A stretch of 64,000 bases of DNA from Clostridium pasteurianum DSM 525 = ATCC 6013 (GTDB lineage: Bacteria > Bacillota > Clostridia > Clostridiales > Clostridiaceae): assembly GCF_000807255.1 (NCBI RefSeq), contig NZ_CP009268.1, positions 4,288,102 through 4,352,101 on the forward strand. The letters are read 5' to 3'. A program made the position numbers and the translations under genes. The number at the start of each line of letters is the position of its first letter. Position 1 is the stretch's first letter. Below are positions 42,094 through 51,304 of the stretch, piece after piece. Below the pieces are notes generated by a model that was given only the letters and a program-made list of their open reading frames with translations, searched no databases and was not told the origin of the DNA.

Positions 42094-43536
42094 TTATGTC
42101 ATACTCTTTATTACATCTCCTATAGTCTTAAATCCATCTTCTATCTCACTTTTAGAATTTCTAGCAATTCCCAATCTAAATGTATCTCTTCCTTTATCAT
42201 CTATATAAAAAATATCCCCTGGAGTAAATATAACATTTTTAGTATAGCATCTTTTTAAAACTTCTCTTGAATTAATACCTTTTAATTTTACAAATAAATG
42301 AATTCCACCTTCCCCATATATATATTTATAGGGTATATATTTTTTAATACATTCTATAGCAAATTTATATTTTTCCTTATATTCTCTTTTAACTTTTTTT
42401 AGGTATTTCTCAAAACTGCCTTGCTTTAAATATTCATAAAAAACTGCCTGATCTAAAAATGATGTATGTATATTTCTGCTTCTCTTAACACTTTCCATAA
42501 TTGAAATAAGTTTTTTATCAGCTAATATCCACCCAATTCTAAGCCCTGGAAATAAAATTTTAGAAAAGCTTCCCGCATATATTACTCCATTACCTTTATC
42601 TGAAATTGCAGCTATTGGAGCAATATGAGATCCACCATACCTTAGTTCCTCATTAAATCCATCTTCAATTACAGGAATATTATTTTTTTTTAATATATCG
42701 TAAACTTGTACTCTCTTTTGTGATGGCATTACAATTCCAGTTGGATTATGATAAGACGGTATAATATAAGCTAATCTTATTCTATCATTATTCTTAATTT
42801 TATTTAAAAGATCATCTATATCCATTCCATCTGTTTTCATAGATATTCCTATTATATTTAACCCATGAAGCTTCATTAGTTTTATAGCTGTATTATGTGT
42901 TGGATTTTCAGTTAATATATTATCCCCTTCATTAGTCAAAGATGATAATATCAAATCAAAGGCTTCTGTAAAACCATTGGTAATTAATATATCTTTATGT
43001 TCTATATCTACTCCTTTATTAATCATATAAATTAACAATTCATCAATAAGTGGTTTGTATCCTTTTGCATATCCATAATTAAGAATTCTATTTCCTTCTA
43101 ACGAAATTCTATTTAAAAATGCTCTTTTAAAATCTTCAATGTTAAATAAATTCTCATCTGGAGATATGCTTTTAAAAGATATCATACCCTTTTTATATTG
43201 CAATTCATTCTTCATAATATCTAATTTTTCTGAGTTTATAGCATATTTATTAACCTTTTTGCTCCAATCTATATACCAATTTTCTTGCTTGCTTATATGA
43301 ATATCATTTATAAAAGTTCCTTTGCCTTTTACAATATTTATATATCCATCATCTTGTAATAACTCATAAGCTGCAATTACTGTATTTCTGCTTACCTTGA
43401 GCATTTTAGATAATTCTCTAGTTGAAGGCAGTCTTTCTCCATATTGCAGCATTCCTTTTGATATCATTTCTTCTATATAATTTTTTATTTGAATATATAT
43501 AGGAGAGTCTCCATTTAGTTTTATATCTAAAAACAT
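42094..43536 (-). CDS. MocR/PdxR-type regulator (GntR plus aminotransferase domain)
   Basis: This protein of 480 residues is read from the ATG at 43536; an ATG two codons earlier is too close to the ribosome site. A GntR winged helix (MLQYGERLPSTRELSKMLKV, about 30-50; NTVIAAYELLQDDGYI) precedes a fold-type I aminotransferase domain. The PLP lysine is in YAGSFSKILFPGLRIGW (about 322). Such proteins sense PLP or amino-acid derivatives. The target genes are not evident; the Nramp operon upstream is in the same direction and separated by a terminator. Confidence 0.87.
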   Translation of the reverse strand: MFLDIKLNGDSPIYIQIKNYIEEMISKGMLQYGERLPSTRELSKMLKVSRNTVIAAYELLQDDGYINIVKGKGTFINDIHISKQENWYIDWSKKVNKYAINSEKLDIMKNELQYKKGMISFKSISPDENLFNIEDFKRAFLNRISLEGNRILNYGYAKGYKPLIDELLIYMINKGVDIEHKDILITNGFTEAFDLILSSLTNEGDNILTENPTHNTAIKLMKLHGLNIIGISMKTDGMDIDDLLNKIKNNDRIRLAYIIPSYHNPTGIVMPSQKRVQVYDILKKNNIPVIEDGFNEELRYGGSHIAPIAAISDKGNGVIYAGSFSKILFPGLRIGWILADKKLISIMESVKRSRNIHTSFLDQAVFYEYLKQGSFEKYLKKVKREYKEKYKFAIECIKKYIPYKYIYGEGGIHLFVKLKGINSREVLKRCYTKNVIFTPGDIFYIDDKGRDTFRLGIARNSKSEIEDGFKTIGDVIKSMT

Positions 43537-43606
43537 GGGCATTGCCCCCTTGATTTTTTAAAACATTTAAATGTACTCATAACTATTATGACTTATAAAT
43601 GAAAAA

Positions 43607-43645
43607 AAATAAATAGCCTTAATTGTAGTATAAGACTATTTATTT
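43607..43645 (-). terminator. Terminator after the Nramp-type gene
   Basis: Ten-base arms AAATAAATAG (43607-43616) and CTATTTATTT (43636-43645) are perfect and extend further with mismatches. A run of T follows on the minus strand. It ends the transporter operon. Confidence 0.7.
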
Positions 43646-43653
43646 TGAACATT

Positions 43654-44907
43654 CTATAAAATTTTATTAAATAAAGGTTCAAATGTAAGTATAAAGGTGA
43701 GAATTATTAAAATAATAATTGTTCCCCAACCAATAACATTGCCTATTCCCTTATTAACATACTTACCCATAATTTCCTTATTATTAACCATGAGCATCAT
43801 ACAGATTAAAACTACAGGCAATAACATTCCATTAATGACTTGAGTTACTAAAGTTATTTTTATAAGAGGTGCTCTTGGTATTAATATTATTGCTACACTT
43901 ATTAATATTATAGCAGTAAATAATATATAAAATTGTGGTGCCTCATTCATAGTTTTATCTATACCCGCTTCAAATCCAAAGGCTTCACATATATAAAAAG
44001 CAGTAGCAAGTGGAAGTATAGTTGCTGAAAATATAGATGCTACCAATAATCCAGCTGCAAATATTTCCGAAGCAAAATTTCCTGCTAAAGGTTTTAATGC
44101 TATAGCGGCATCCTTTGCTTCATTAATTGAAATTCCCTTTACATGTAAAGTTGCTGCGCAGGCTACAATTATAAAAAATGCAACCACAACTGTAATTACG
44201 CAGCCTATAATCACATCCCATAACTCATATTTATAATCTTCAATTTTTAATCCCTTTTCTATTACAGAAGATTGCATATAAAACTGCATCCATGGGGCTA
44301 TGGTTGTTCCAACTATTCCTATTACCATACTTAAACTCTGTTCATTCATATCCAAAGATGGCTTTACAATAGAATTTCCTATTTCATTCCAATTAGGTCT
44401 TGCTAATATTGCTGAAGCTATATATGACAATAAAAACACACTAAATATTAAAAATATTTTTTCTGAAGATTTATATGTTCCCTTAACTACCATAATCCAT
44501 ACTAATATAGCGCTAAATGGTACAGAAATGTATTTTGATATTCCAAAAACCTGCAGACTGCCAGCTACCCCAGCAAATTCTGTGGCAGTATTTCCTATAT
44601 CCGCTATTATAAGACCTAAAAAAATAAAAAAGGTGATTTTCACACCAAAATTTTCTCTTATTAGGTCTGCCAATCCCTTTTTTGTAACTATTCCCATTCT
44701 TGCATTCATTTCTTGCACTACAAGTAGAACAATAAAAGCAGGTATCAATGTCCAGATCAATTTATATCCATAAGTAGCTCCAGCAATAGAATATGCTGTT
44801 ATTCCACCTGCATCATTGTCTACACTACCAGTAATAATTCCAGGACCTAATATAGTTAAAAATAGGATAACCTTTATCATAAGAGTATTTTTTTTATTAG
44901 ACTCCAT
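43654..44907 (-). CDS. Nramp-family metal transporter, probably NRMT-type magnesium transporter
   Basis: This 417-residue protein has about 11 membrane helices. The first reads ILGPGIITGSVDNDAGGITA. Canonical Nramps have DPGN here, and AMPHN or similar in helix 6; this one has TIAPWMQFYMQSSVI at that place. The usual metal-binding Met is therefore missing, as in the Nramp-related magnesium transporters (NRMT). The gene upstream codes for an MgtE-N/CBS protein, which also points to magnesium rather than manganese or iron. The two genes are 17 bases apart. Confidence 0.75.
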   Translation of the reverse strand: MESNKKNTLMIKVILFLTILGPGIITGSVDNDAGGITAYSIAGATYGYKLIWTLIPAFIVLLVVQEMNARMGIVTKKGLADLIRENFGVKITFFIFLGLIIADIGNTATEFAGVAGSLQVFGISKYISVPFSAILVWIMVVKGTYKSSEKIFLIFSVFLLSYIASAILARPNWNEIGNSIVKPSLDMNEQSLSMVIGIVGTTIAPWMQFYMQSSVIEKGLKIEDYKYELWDVIIGCVITVVVAFFIIVACAATLHVKGISINEAKDAAIALKPLAGNFASEIFAAGLLVASIFSATILPLATAFYICEAFGFEAGIDKTMNEAPQFYILFTAIILISVAIILIPRAPLIKITLVTQVINGMLLPVVLICMMLMVNNKEIMGKYVNKGIGNVIGWGTIIILIILTFILTFEPLFNKIL

Positions 44908-44924
44908 TTTACTTTCCTCCTATT

Positions 44925-46154
44925 CTATCCTATTCTTCTCTTTGTCTTTAAAAGCTCATATATAACATCATTTATAATTACATTTCCTAAAAGATTTTTA
45001 TTCTCATTTACAATAGGAACAGCCAAAAGATTATATTTAGAAATAGTTTTTATCAATTCTCTTATATCGTCTTTATCATAAATATATGCAAAATCTTTAT
45101 TCATTAAACTATGCAATTTTATATTTGAATTGGATATTATAATATCTCTTAAAGACAATGTACCTATAAGTTCATTTTTATTATCTACTACATAAATACA
45201 ATACATTTCATCTTCTTCTGGTTTTAATTTTCTAAGTATATTAATGGCCTGTTCTATAGTCAAATCTGATTTTAAAGAAACATATTCTGTAGACATTAAG
45301 CTGCCTACTTCGTTATCTTCATATTCCATAAGTTCTCTTACTTCATTAGATGAGTCTTTTTCCATATTACTTAAAAGTTCCTCTGCCCTATGTTCACTTA
45401 ATCCATCTAAAATGTCTGCCACTTCATCTGCTGGCATTTCTTCTAATATATCTGCAATTTTATCCGTGGATAAATTATTTACAAGGTTAATTTGTGCATC
45501 TTCTTCCATCTGTTCTAATACATCTGCTGCCTTTGAATTATCTAGACTGGAAAAAATCATAATTCCAGTATTACCATGAAAATCTTCAATAATATCAGCT
45601 AAATCAGATGGATGTAAAATTGATAATTTGTTATAGGTCTTAGATAGCATAATATTTTCATTTGAACTAAAGATTGTTTCTACATCTTTCCACAATATAA
45701 GTTTACTTGATATCTTTAATCCCATTTTAGTAATTGGTTTTGCGATTCCTATTCTTCTAAGTATACCTTCAGTTCCTATATCCACTGCAACTATAAAAAT
45801 TCCATTTCCTAGATTTGCTAGTCTTATATCATTTACTCTTACAACTTTTCTTCCATTTACATCTATAATTTGTTTATCTAGTATATGCTGTGATAAAAAC
45901 ATAATATCTTTAAGAACAATTTTTTTAATTTCATGACATATTATAGCATATTGTCCCTTTTCCTTATTTATAGATATATTATTTGAACTTATATATATAA
46001 TTCCATTAGAAGTTTTTACTTTTATGACCTCAACTCTAGGAGATTTAATAGTATTCTTTATACCTAAATCTTTAACCTTTCCAACTAACATTCTATCTTC
46101 AGTAAAAACTTTTCTTCCAAGTACTCTACTTAAATAAAAACTATTCATTTCCAT
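44925..46154 (-). CDS. PRC-barrel, MgtE-N and CBS-domain regulatory protein
   Basis: This 409-residue soluble protein has a PRC-barrel-like N-terminus (MNSFYLSRVLGRKVFTEDRM), an MgtE intracellular N domain (about 190-280, with LHPSDLADIIEDF and the repeats LEEMPADEVADIL and LDGLSEHRAEEL), and two CBS domains (about 285-400). In MgtE these domains sense cytosolic magnesium and gate the channel; here the pore part is missing. It is followed by the Nramp-type transporter gene, so it may gate that transporter. No membrane helix is seen. Confidence 0.82.
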   Translation of the reverse strand: MEMNSFYLSRVLGRKVFTEDRMLVGKVKDLGIKNTIKSPRVEVIKVKTSNGIIYISSNNISINKEKGQYAIICHEIKKIVLKDIMFLSQHILDKQIIDVNGRKVVRVNDIRLANLGNGIFIVAVDIGTEGILRRIGIAKPITKMGLKISSKLILWKDVETIFSSNENIMLSKTYNKLSILHPSDLADIIEDFHGNTGIMIFSSLDNSKAADVLEQMEEDAQINLVNNLSTDKIADILEEMPADEVADILDGLSEHRAEELLSNMEKDSSNEVRELMEYEDNEVGSLMSTEYVSLKSDLTIEQAINILRKLKPEEDEMYCIYVVDNKNELIGTLSLRDIIISNSNIKLHSLMNKDFAYIYDKDDIRELIKTISKYNLLAVPIVNENKNLLGNVIINDVIYELLKTKRRIG

Positions 46155-46473
46155 AATGCATCCTCCTTATAAAGGAAAAATGCACTAAAAATAAAATGTC
46201 AATGTATGTACATTTTCCCTCTAATTATTTAGTTTTAATACCTCATAAATTGGGGCCAAAATGTCCATTAATACAATCACACTCCATTTTTAACACAAAT
46301 AAATATTATATAATTAATTTATTTACAATATTATTATATTCCTATATATAATAAATGCAACCATATAAAGTAAATTGTATCCAACAGTATTAATTATTTA
46401 CCGCATACTTTTATATGCTGAATTTATTTTGAAATTACATGAATATATAATTCTGACTTAAAAACATAAAAAA
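46155..46473. other. Intergenic region upstream of the MgtE-N/CBS gene
   Basis: This AT-rich stretch of about 320 bases holds the ribosome site AAGGAGG of the MgtE-N/CBS gene. I see no tRNA, no clear consensus promoter and no match to the conserved core of the magnesium M-box or manganese riboswitches. Confidence 0.4.
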
Positions 46474-46481
46474 TTAAGGAG

Positions 46482-46515
46482 CTGTCGCACTAAAAAATTA
46501 GTGGGACAGTTTTTT
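46482..46515 (+). terminator. IS left-end hairpin and T-run
   Basis: Arms CTGTCGCACTAA (46482-46493) and TTAGTGGGACAG (46498-46509) pair with one mismatch around AAAA, followed by TTTTTT. It would stop rightward transcripts from outside before they reach the transposase gene. Confidence 0.7.
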
Positions 46516-46573
46516 GCGTAAAAAAATAAATCTCCCACTCGGAAGAGTGAAAGATTTATAGTAAAATTAACAT

Positions 46574-48203
46574 ATGGCAAAATATATTAATTTACATAAA
46601 AATTATACTTTAAATCGCGGAAGTTATCAATTAAAACTTCCACTAGATATGGATTACATGATTCCAGATAATGATTCGGTGCGTTTGCTAAGTCAGTTTG
46701 TAGAGGAGATGGATTTAACAGATTTATATTTGACTTATTCTCGATTAAGGGAAAATCAGGCTACGCCTCGTCAGATGCTGAAGATTGTACTTTATTCTTA
46801 CATGAATCATAGATATTCTTCTAGGGAAATGGAAACCTCCTGCAAAAGAGATGTAAATTTCATGTACCTTTTAGAGGGTTCACCAGTACCAGATCATTCT
46901 ACCTTTGCAAGATTCCGTAGTATCCACCTTTCTCAATGCGCAGAAACAATTATGGCAGAAATGACAAACTTTCTTTATGAAATTGGAGAAATATTAGGGG
47001 ACGCTATATTTATTGACGGTACAAAGATAGAGGCATGTGCCAATAAGTATACTTTCGTTTGGAAAAAAGCAGTTTCAAAAAATTTGGAGAGACTACTTTA
47101 TAAATTAGCTGATTTTGTAGCTGAATGCGAAGAACTATACGGACTAAAGCTCGTATATGAAAACAGAGTAAAAATAAAGCATGTAAAGAAGCTACGCAAG
47201 AAACTTTATGCCTTGAAACAAGAAGAAAATATTGAATTTGTACATGGATGTGGTAAAAGGAAAACTCCAATTCAACGTTCTATTGAAAAACTCGAGGAAT
47301 ATCTTAATAAGCTAAAAGAATACACACAGAAAATCCATATCTGCGGTAAGCGTAATAGCTATTCGAAGACAGATAAAGATGCAACTTTTATGAGGATGAA
47401 AGAAGACGCCATGAAAAACGGTCAGTTAAAACCTGCTTACAATGTGCAGCATGGAGTTGATTCTGAATATATAGTGTGGCTTACTGTAGGCGATCAGCCT
47501 GCGGACACCACAACGTTGATTCCATTTCTAAAAAGCATGGAGAACTTCTTGTATTTTAGATATTTAAAAATAACTACAGACTCAGGCTATGAGAGTGAAG
47601 AAAATTATGTTTATACTAAAGAAAATGGACAGTTATCATATATTAAGCCAGCAAATTATGAAATAGCTAAAACAAGAAAATATAAGGATGATATAAGCCG
47701 AATAGAAAACATGGACTATGATGAATTTGGTGATTATTATACTTGCAAAAATAATAAGAAGCTAACAGTAAATAGAATAATAAAAAGAAAAAGTAAGACT
47801 GGTTATGTAAGTGAAAAAAACAATCTACACATGTGAGGATTGCAGTAATTGTAATCAAAAAAATAAATGTATAAAAGGACATAACTGTAAAACGCCATTA
47901 GAGGATAGAGTTAAAAATCTTGAAACTTCAAAGCTCTTCAACATGCTTCGCAAAGAGAATCTTGAAAGAATTGTAAGTGAAGAAGGTTGCGAGTTAAGAA
48001 TGAATCGAAGTATTCAAGCCGAAGGCTCTTTTGCAGAGATAAAACAGGATATGGGATTTCGTAGATATCTAAGTAGAGGTAAAAAGAATGTTTTGGCGGA
48101 AAGTATTCTGTTAGCTATGGCACATAATATAAATAAGCTACATAATAAAATCCAGTCAGATAGAACTGGAACACATCTTTTTCCACTTAAAAAGAGTGCT
48201 TAA
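46574..48203 (+). pseudogene. IS1182-family transposase, frameshifted
   Basis: Frame 1 (46574-47836, 420 codons) starts MAKYINLHKNYTLNRGSYQL and holds the first two acidic residues of the DDE site (DAIFIDGTKIEACANKYTF; ITTDSGYESEENY). The rest lies in another frame (47811-48203) with YTCEDCSNCNQKNKC and the Glu region SIQAEGSFAEIKQDMGFRRY. The break is in a run of seven As (47814-47820). Removing one A would join them into about 543 residues. The shift is +1, so it does not fit a normal -1 slippery site. The gene is probably inactive unless slippage occurs. Confidence 0.85.
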
Positions 48204-48331
48204 TTTTAAAATCTTAAAAACTCTGCAAATCAAAAAAGGCCTTAATATCAAAGGTTTATTAAAGTGCGCCATTTTTTAATTATCGAGCTTATTGGGGATT
48301 AAAATATCATTAAATTTTCTATGACACACAC

Positions 48332-48378
48332 AAAAAACGCTGCCGCGTTAGCATACTTTTTTATGCTAATGCGACAGC
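48332..48378 (-). terminator. IS right-end hairpin acting as rpsR operon terminator
   Basis: Arms of 17 bases (48339-48355 and 48362-48378) pair with three mismatches or wobbles around six bases. On the minus strand TTTTTT (48337-48332) follows. It begins only 12 bases after the rpsR stop, so it now ends the rpsF-ssb-rpsR transcript. Confidence 0.75.
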
Positions 48379-48389
48379 TCCTTAATTTT

Positions 48390-48665
48390 TTATTCAGTTG
48401 TAAATGGTAACAAAGCTATATTTCTTGATCTCTTAATTGACTCTGTTAACATTCTCTGATGTTTAGCACAGTTTCCAGAAATTCTTCTAGGAAGAATTTT
48501 TCCTCTTTCTGTGATATACTTTCTTAATTTATTGATATCTTTATAATCTATATGATCAGCTTTATCCATGCAGAAAGAACAAACTTTTCTCTTCATTCTT
48601 CTGCCTCTTGGACCGCCCTTTCTTGAGTCTCTTCCGTCTCTGCTATTTCCATTTTCTCTACTCAT
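48390..48665 (-). CDS. rpsR: 30S ribosomal protein S18
   Basis: This 91-residue protein contains [20 protein letters not shown] and [21 protein letters not shown], the S18 signature. The cysteines are those of the zinc-binding form. The N-terminal tail is Arg/Gly-rich. It is the last gene of the rpsF-ssb-rpsR operon, and its stop codon directly adjoins the IS target site. S18 also binds the leader RNA of this operon together with S6. Confidence 0.96.
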   Translation of the reverse strand: MSRENGNSRDGRDSRKGGPRGRRMKRKVCSFCMDKADHIDYKDINKLRKYITERGKILPRRISGNCAKHQRMLTESIKRSRNIALLPFTTE

Positions 48666-48691
48666 TTTGTTCTCCTCCTTACCTTATAAAT

Positions 48692-49126
48692 TTAAAATGG
48701 GATATCTCCATCATCAATTGGAGTTATATCTGCTCCAATATCAGGTTCATTTACATCTCCCATAGAATTAGATCCAAAATCATCCTTTGGTGCTGAGGTT
48801 CTATTTCCTCCCCATTCAAGGAATTGTATCTCATCAGCCACTACCTCGGTAACATATCTTCTACTGCCATCCTTAGCTTCATAAGATCTAGTTTGAATTC
48901 TTCCACTAACGCCTATAAGCTTACCTTTACTCATATAATTAGCCGTAGACTCAGCTTGTTTCCCCCAAACTACTATTGGAATGAAATCTGCTTCTCTTAC
49001 CCCATCTCTGTTAGGCATTCTTCTATCAACTGCTATAGTAAAGGTGGCAACAGCATTACCACTTCCCGGAGTAAATTTTAACTCTGGGTCTTTAGTAAGT
49101 CTGCCTATTAAAACAACTCTATTCAT
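48692..49126 (-). CDS. ssb: Single-stranded DNA-binding protein
   Basis: This 144-residue protein has an OB-fold ([40 protein letters not shown]) and an acidic C-terminal tail ending DDGDIPF, which binds partner proteins. It is the chromosomal SSB, in the standard place between rpsF and rpsR. Length is normal. Confidence 0.96.
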   Translation of the reverse strand: MNRVVLIGRLTKDPELKFTPGSGNAVATFTIAVDRRMPNRDGVREADFIPIVVWGKQAESTANYMSKGKLIGVSGRIQTRSYEAKDGSRRYVTEVVADEIQFLEWGGNRTSAPKDDFGSNSMGDVNEPDIGADITPIDDGDIPF

Positions 49127-49146
49127 TTTTACACCACCACATAAAA

Positions 49147-49443
49147 TTATTTTTCATCTTTTACTATTAGATGTCTTATAACACCATCAGTAATTCTGAA
49201 AACACGACCTAATTCTTTTGGTAATTCGGAATCAGAAGTAAAGTTTATTAATGTATAATAACCTTCATTAAACTTATTTATTTCATAAGCAAGTTTTCTC
49301 TTACCCCAAAAATCAACATTATCTACTGTTCCACCACCATTTTCGATGACACCTTTAAATTTTTCAACATTAGCTTTAACAGTGTCTTCTTCTAATGATG
49401 GACTAAATATAAATAAAGTTTCATATTTTCTCATTAGATTCAC
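49147..49443 (-). CDS. rpsF: 30S ribosomal protein S6
   Basis: This 98-residue protein starts [20 protein letters not shown] and contains [16 protein letters not shown], the S6 signature. MRKYETLFI at the fourth codon is the family's usual start. An ATG there is possible, but the annotated ATG is placed well behind GGAGG. It is the first gene of the operon and lies behind a structured leader. Confidence 0.96.
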   Translation of the reverse strand: MNLMRKYETLFIFSPSLEEDTVKANVEKFKGVIENGGGTVDNVDFWGKRKLAYEINKFNEGYYTLINFTSDSELPKELGRVFRITDGVIRHLIVKDEK

Positions 49444-49456
49444 CTCCTCCCCCCGG

Positions 49457-49486
49457 CCTAACGGCTATGCATTTTGCATAGCAGGG
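49457..49486 (-). ncRNA. S6:S18-binding leader RNA of the rpsF operon
   Basis: On the minus strand a perfect 8-base-pair hairpin (arms at 49475-49482 and 49464-49471, AAA loop) stands on a short lower stem (CCU at 49485-49483 with AGG at 49459-49457). Between them on the 3' side lies CCGUU. A hairpin with a CCG-containing bulge just before rpsF is the known autoregulatory motif bound by the S6:S18 complex. The ribosome site follows a few bases later, so binding would block translation. Confidence 0.75.
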
Positions 49487-49499
49487 ATTACATCAATAT

Positions 49500-49528
49500 A
49501 TGATATCATATTTTATTTTAAATTGCAA
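49500..49528 (-). promoter_or_regulatory. rpsF operon promoter
   Basis: On the minus strand TTGCAA (49528-49523) and TATCAT (49505-49500) are 17 bases apart. Transcription would start about 7 bases before the leader hairpin, so the RNA begins with the regulatory structure. Confidence 0.65.
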
Positions 49529-49760
49529 GTGTTTTTTATCTATTTTAATTCATAATATACAGTATAAACTAAATATACATATATTTTTATATAAACATTA
49601 AGCTTAATCTTAAATGAAATCCCTATTCTTTCGTTTAATATTTTTTATATTAGTTTAAAATTATAAATTGCAATTACTTCTTATATTATATTTGATATAA
49701 AATATATCGAATACACATAAACATTTTAATAAAAATTTTTTTCAATATTGAACATCTAAA
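49529..49760. other. AT-rich intergenic DNA, no gene seen
   Basis: About 230 bases upstream of the rpsF promoter contain no open frame with a ribosome site and no clear structured RNA. Confidence 0.5.
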
Positions 49761-49796
49761 GAGCTGTCTTACATAATATGTTATGGAAGACAGCTC
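49761..49796 (-). terminator. Strong hairpin after DUF951, IS-end-like
   Basis: Sixteen-base arms (49761-49776, 49781-49796) pair with one mismatch around TATG. The core GAGCTGTCTTA resembles the GGAGCTGTCGCA end of the IS1182 element 1.4 kb away. It starts 7 bases after the DUF951 stop and should end the mscS-DUF951 transcript. It may derive from an IS end. Confidence 0.65.
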
Positions 49797-49803
49797 CTTA
49801 AGA

Positions 49804-50004
49804 TTATTCATTAACACTATTACTTTCAATAATTCCTTTCATATCCTTTTCAAATTTACTTCTAGTAAGCATAACTATTCTTCCACAACCTGTACATTTA
49901 ATTTTTACATCTGCACCAATTCTTATAACTTTCCATGCATTTATACCGCAAGGATGCTGCTTTTTCATCTTTACAATATCTCCTAATTCAAAATTTTTAT
50001 TCAT
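49804..50004 (-). CDS. DUF951 family protein
   Basis: This 66-residue protein is read from the ATG at 50004 (GGGAGG site), overlapping the mscS stop. It starts MNKNFELGDIVKMKKQHPCG and has the pattern HPCG...WKVIRIGADVKIKCTGCGR..., typical of DUF951. The three cysteines with the nearby His may bind zinc. It is always close to the ParABS and ribosomal genes in Firmicutes. Function unknown. Confidence 0.85.
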   Translation of the reverse strand: MNKNFELGDIVKMKKQHPCGINAWKVIRIGADVKIKCTGCGRIVMLTRSKFEKDMKGIIESNSVNE

Positions 50005-50890
50005 TTTTTTCCTCCCTAATAATAATCTCTTTAACATTGCTAGTTATAACTATATTTGATTCGTCTAATTCATCTTTTATAAACTTTCTAAGCTTATTCC
50101 CATTTTGTGCTTGAGTAGAAGTTTTTACTTTACCAGATACCCTTATATTCATTCCATTTGGTAAAAATCCAATTATTCCAAACACTTTAGGTTTTTCCAC
50201 TATATCCTTAGATGTTTCACTAAATTTATCACAAGCTTTATTTAAAACATCAATTACTTTATCTGTTTTCTGACTATAATCTATGCATATATCTATGTTA
50301 ATCGTTATAGCACCTCTTGAATGATTAGTAACTTTAGTAATAAGTCCATTAGGTATTATATGCAGGTCCCCATTGAAATCTCTTATTTTAGTAACTCTAA
50401 GTTCTATACTTTCTACTGTACCACTTTTACTATCTATATCTATGTAATCTCCTACAGAAAACTGATTCTCAAAAATAATAAAAAATCCATTTATGACATC
50501 TTTGATTATACTTTGTGCACCAAGCCCTATAGCAACACCACCTATACTAGCAAAGGTTATACTTATATTTCCAAACAAATCAGTAAGATTTAATATTCCT
50601 ATAATTCCTATAAAATAAACACCATATCTTAATAAACTCTTTAGTAATTCTCCTGCAGTTTTAGATCTTTTACTATCTACAAAAAATTTAGAATCTATAT
50701 GTTTTTTTACTAATTTATCAATTATGGAATTACCTATTTTTACAGCAGCATACATAACTAATATAATAATAAATATTTTCAATGCAATAATCATGATTTT
50801 ATATAAATTTATATTTATATTGCCAATTTTTATACCACCACTATCAAGATCTATCTTAAATATAGCAAAAGGGTTTAAATTTTCAAACAT
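49997..50890 (-). CDS. mscS: Small-conductance mechanosensitive channel (MscS family)
   Basis: This 297-residue protein has three hydrophobic helices (about 25-50, 75-100, 105-125). The third, with ASIGGVAIGLGAQSIIKDVINGFFIIFENQ, is the pore helix of the MscS family. A beta domain (FSVGDYIDIDSKSGTVESIELRVTKIR) follows. It opens on hypo-osmotic shock to release solutes. It is coupled to DUF951 downstream. Confidence 0.92.
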   Translation of the reverse strand: MFENLNPFAIFKIDLDSGGIKIGNININLYKIMIIALKIFIIILVMYAAVKIGNSIIDKLVKKHIDSKFFVDSKRSKTAGELLKSLLRYGVYFIGIIGILNLTDLFGNISITFASIGGVAIGLGAQSIIKDVINGFFIIFENQFSVGDYIDIDSKSGTVESIELRVTKIRDFNGDLHIIPNGLITKVTNHSRGAITINIDICIDYSQKTDKVIDVLNKACDKFSETSKDIVEKPKVFGIIGFLPNGMNIRVSGKVKTSTQAQNGNKLRKFIKDELDESNIVITSNVKEIIIREEKNE

Positions 50891-51304
50891 ATTTCAGCCA
50901 TCCTTATATTTTTTATTATAATATACCATAAAATTTTTTAATTCAAAAGTATTTAAATTTTATGTCTTTATATGAAGTTTACATTAGAAAATTTATTTGA
51001 TATTCAATGAAGCAATAAGATTATTTTTTGATTGAATATTGACTCATATCCAATCTTATTCTTGAAAAAGCACCCTTACTTCTTTCCACAAAAAGGAAAA
51101 AGGTACTGTAGCACTTTAGAAATTAATTTTCAATTTTATACATACCTAAAAAATATTAAATAAGATAATAGTATTAATTATTGATAAAAATAATATCTAT
51201 TTAAAATCTATATATTAAATAGACCATATCGGTATAATATTACACTAATATTATCTAATATGTTATAATATATGTAGATTATAATTTTAATGAGGTATAT
51301 GATT
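50891..51304. other. Intergenic region between mscS and the LysE-like gene
   Basis: The two genes diverge here. Upstream of mscS a TTGAAT-17-TATTAT pair can be read on the minus strand just before its ribosome site. A 9-base inverted repeat (AATAAGATT at 51014, AATCTTATT at 51052) is present. The plus-strand promoter is listed separately. No other gene is seen. Confidence 0.45.
51240..51269 (+). promoter_or_regulatory. Promoter of the LysE-like gene
   Basis: TTACAC (51240-51245) and TATAAT (51264-51269) are 18 bases apart. The start codon follows about 35 bases later. Confidence 0.55.

Larger units (their letters stand above)
46478..48381 (+). mobile_element. IS1182-family insertion sequence
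   Basis: The element is about 1904 bases long, with terminal inverted repeats starting GGAGCTGTCGCA at both ends. TTAA copies flank it (46474-46477 and 48382-48385), consistent with a 4-base target duplication. Outside these the matching A and T runs suggest that the target was the palindrome AAAAAATTAATTTTTT right after rpsR. The transposase is of the IS1182 type and reads towards the rpsR operon. Confidence 0.82.

Noticed and set aside
46155..46473. Possible magnesium or manganese riboswitch upstream of the MgtE-N/CBS gene
   Set aside because: No conserved M-box or yybP-ykoY core could be found by eye in this leader.
47814..47821. Possible programmed -1 site A AAA AAC in the IS transposase
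   Set aside because: The heptamer is in phase, but the downstream part lies in the +1 frame, so a -1 slip does not reach it. A one-base insertion fits better.
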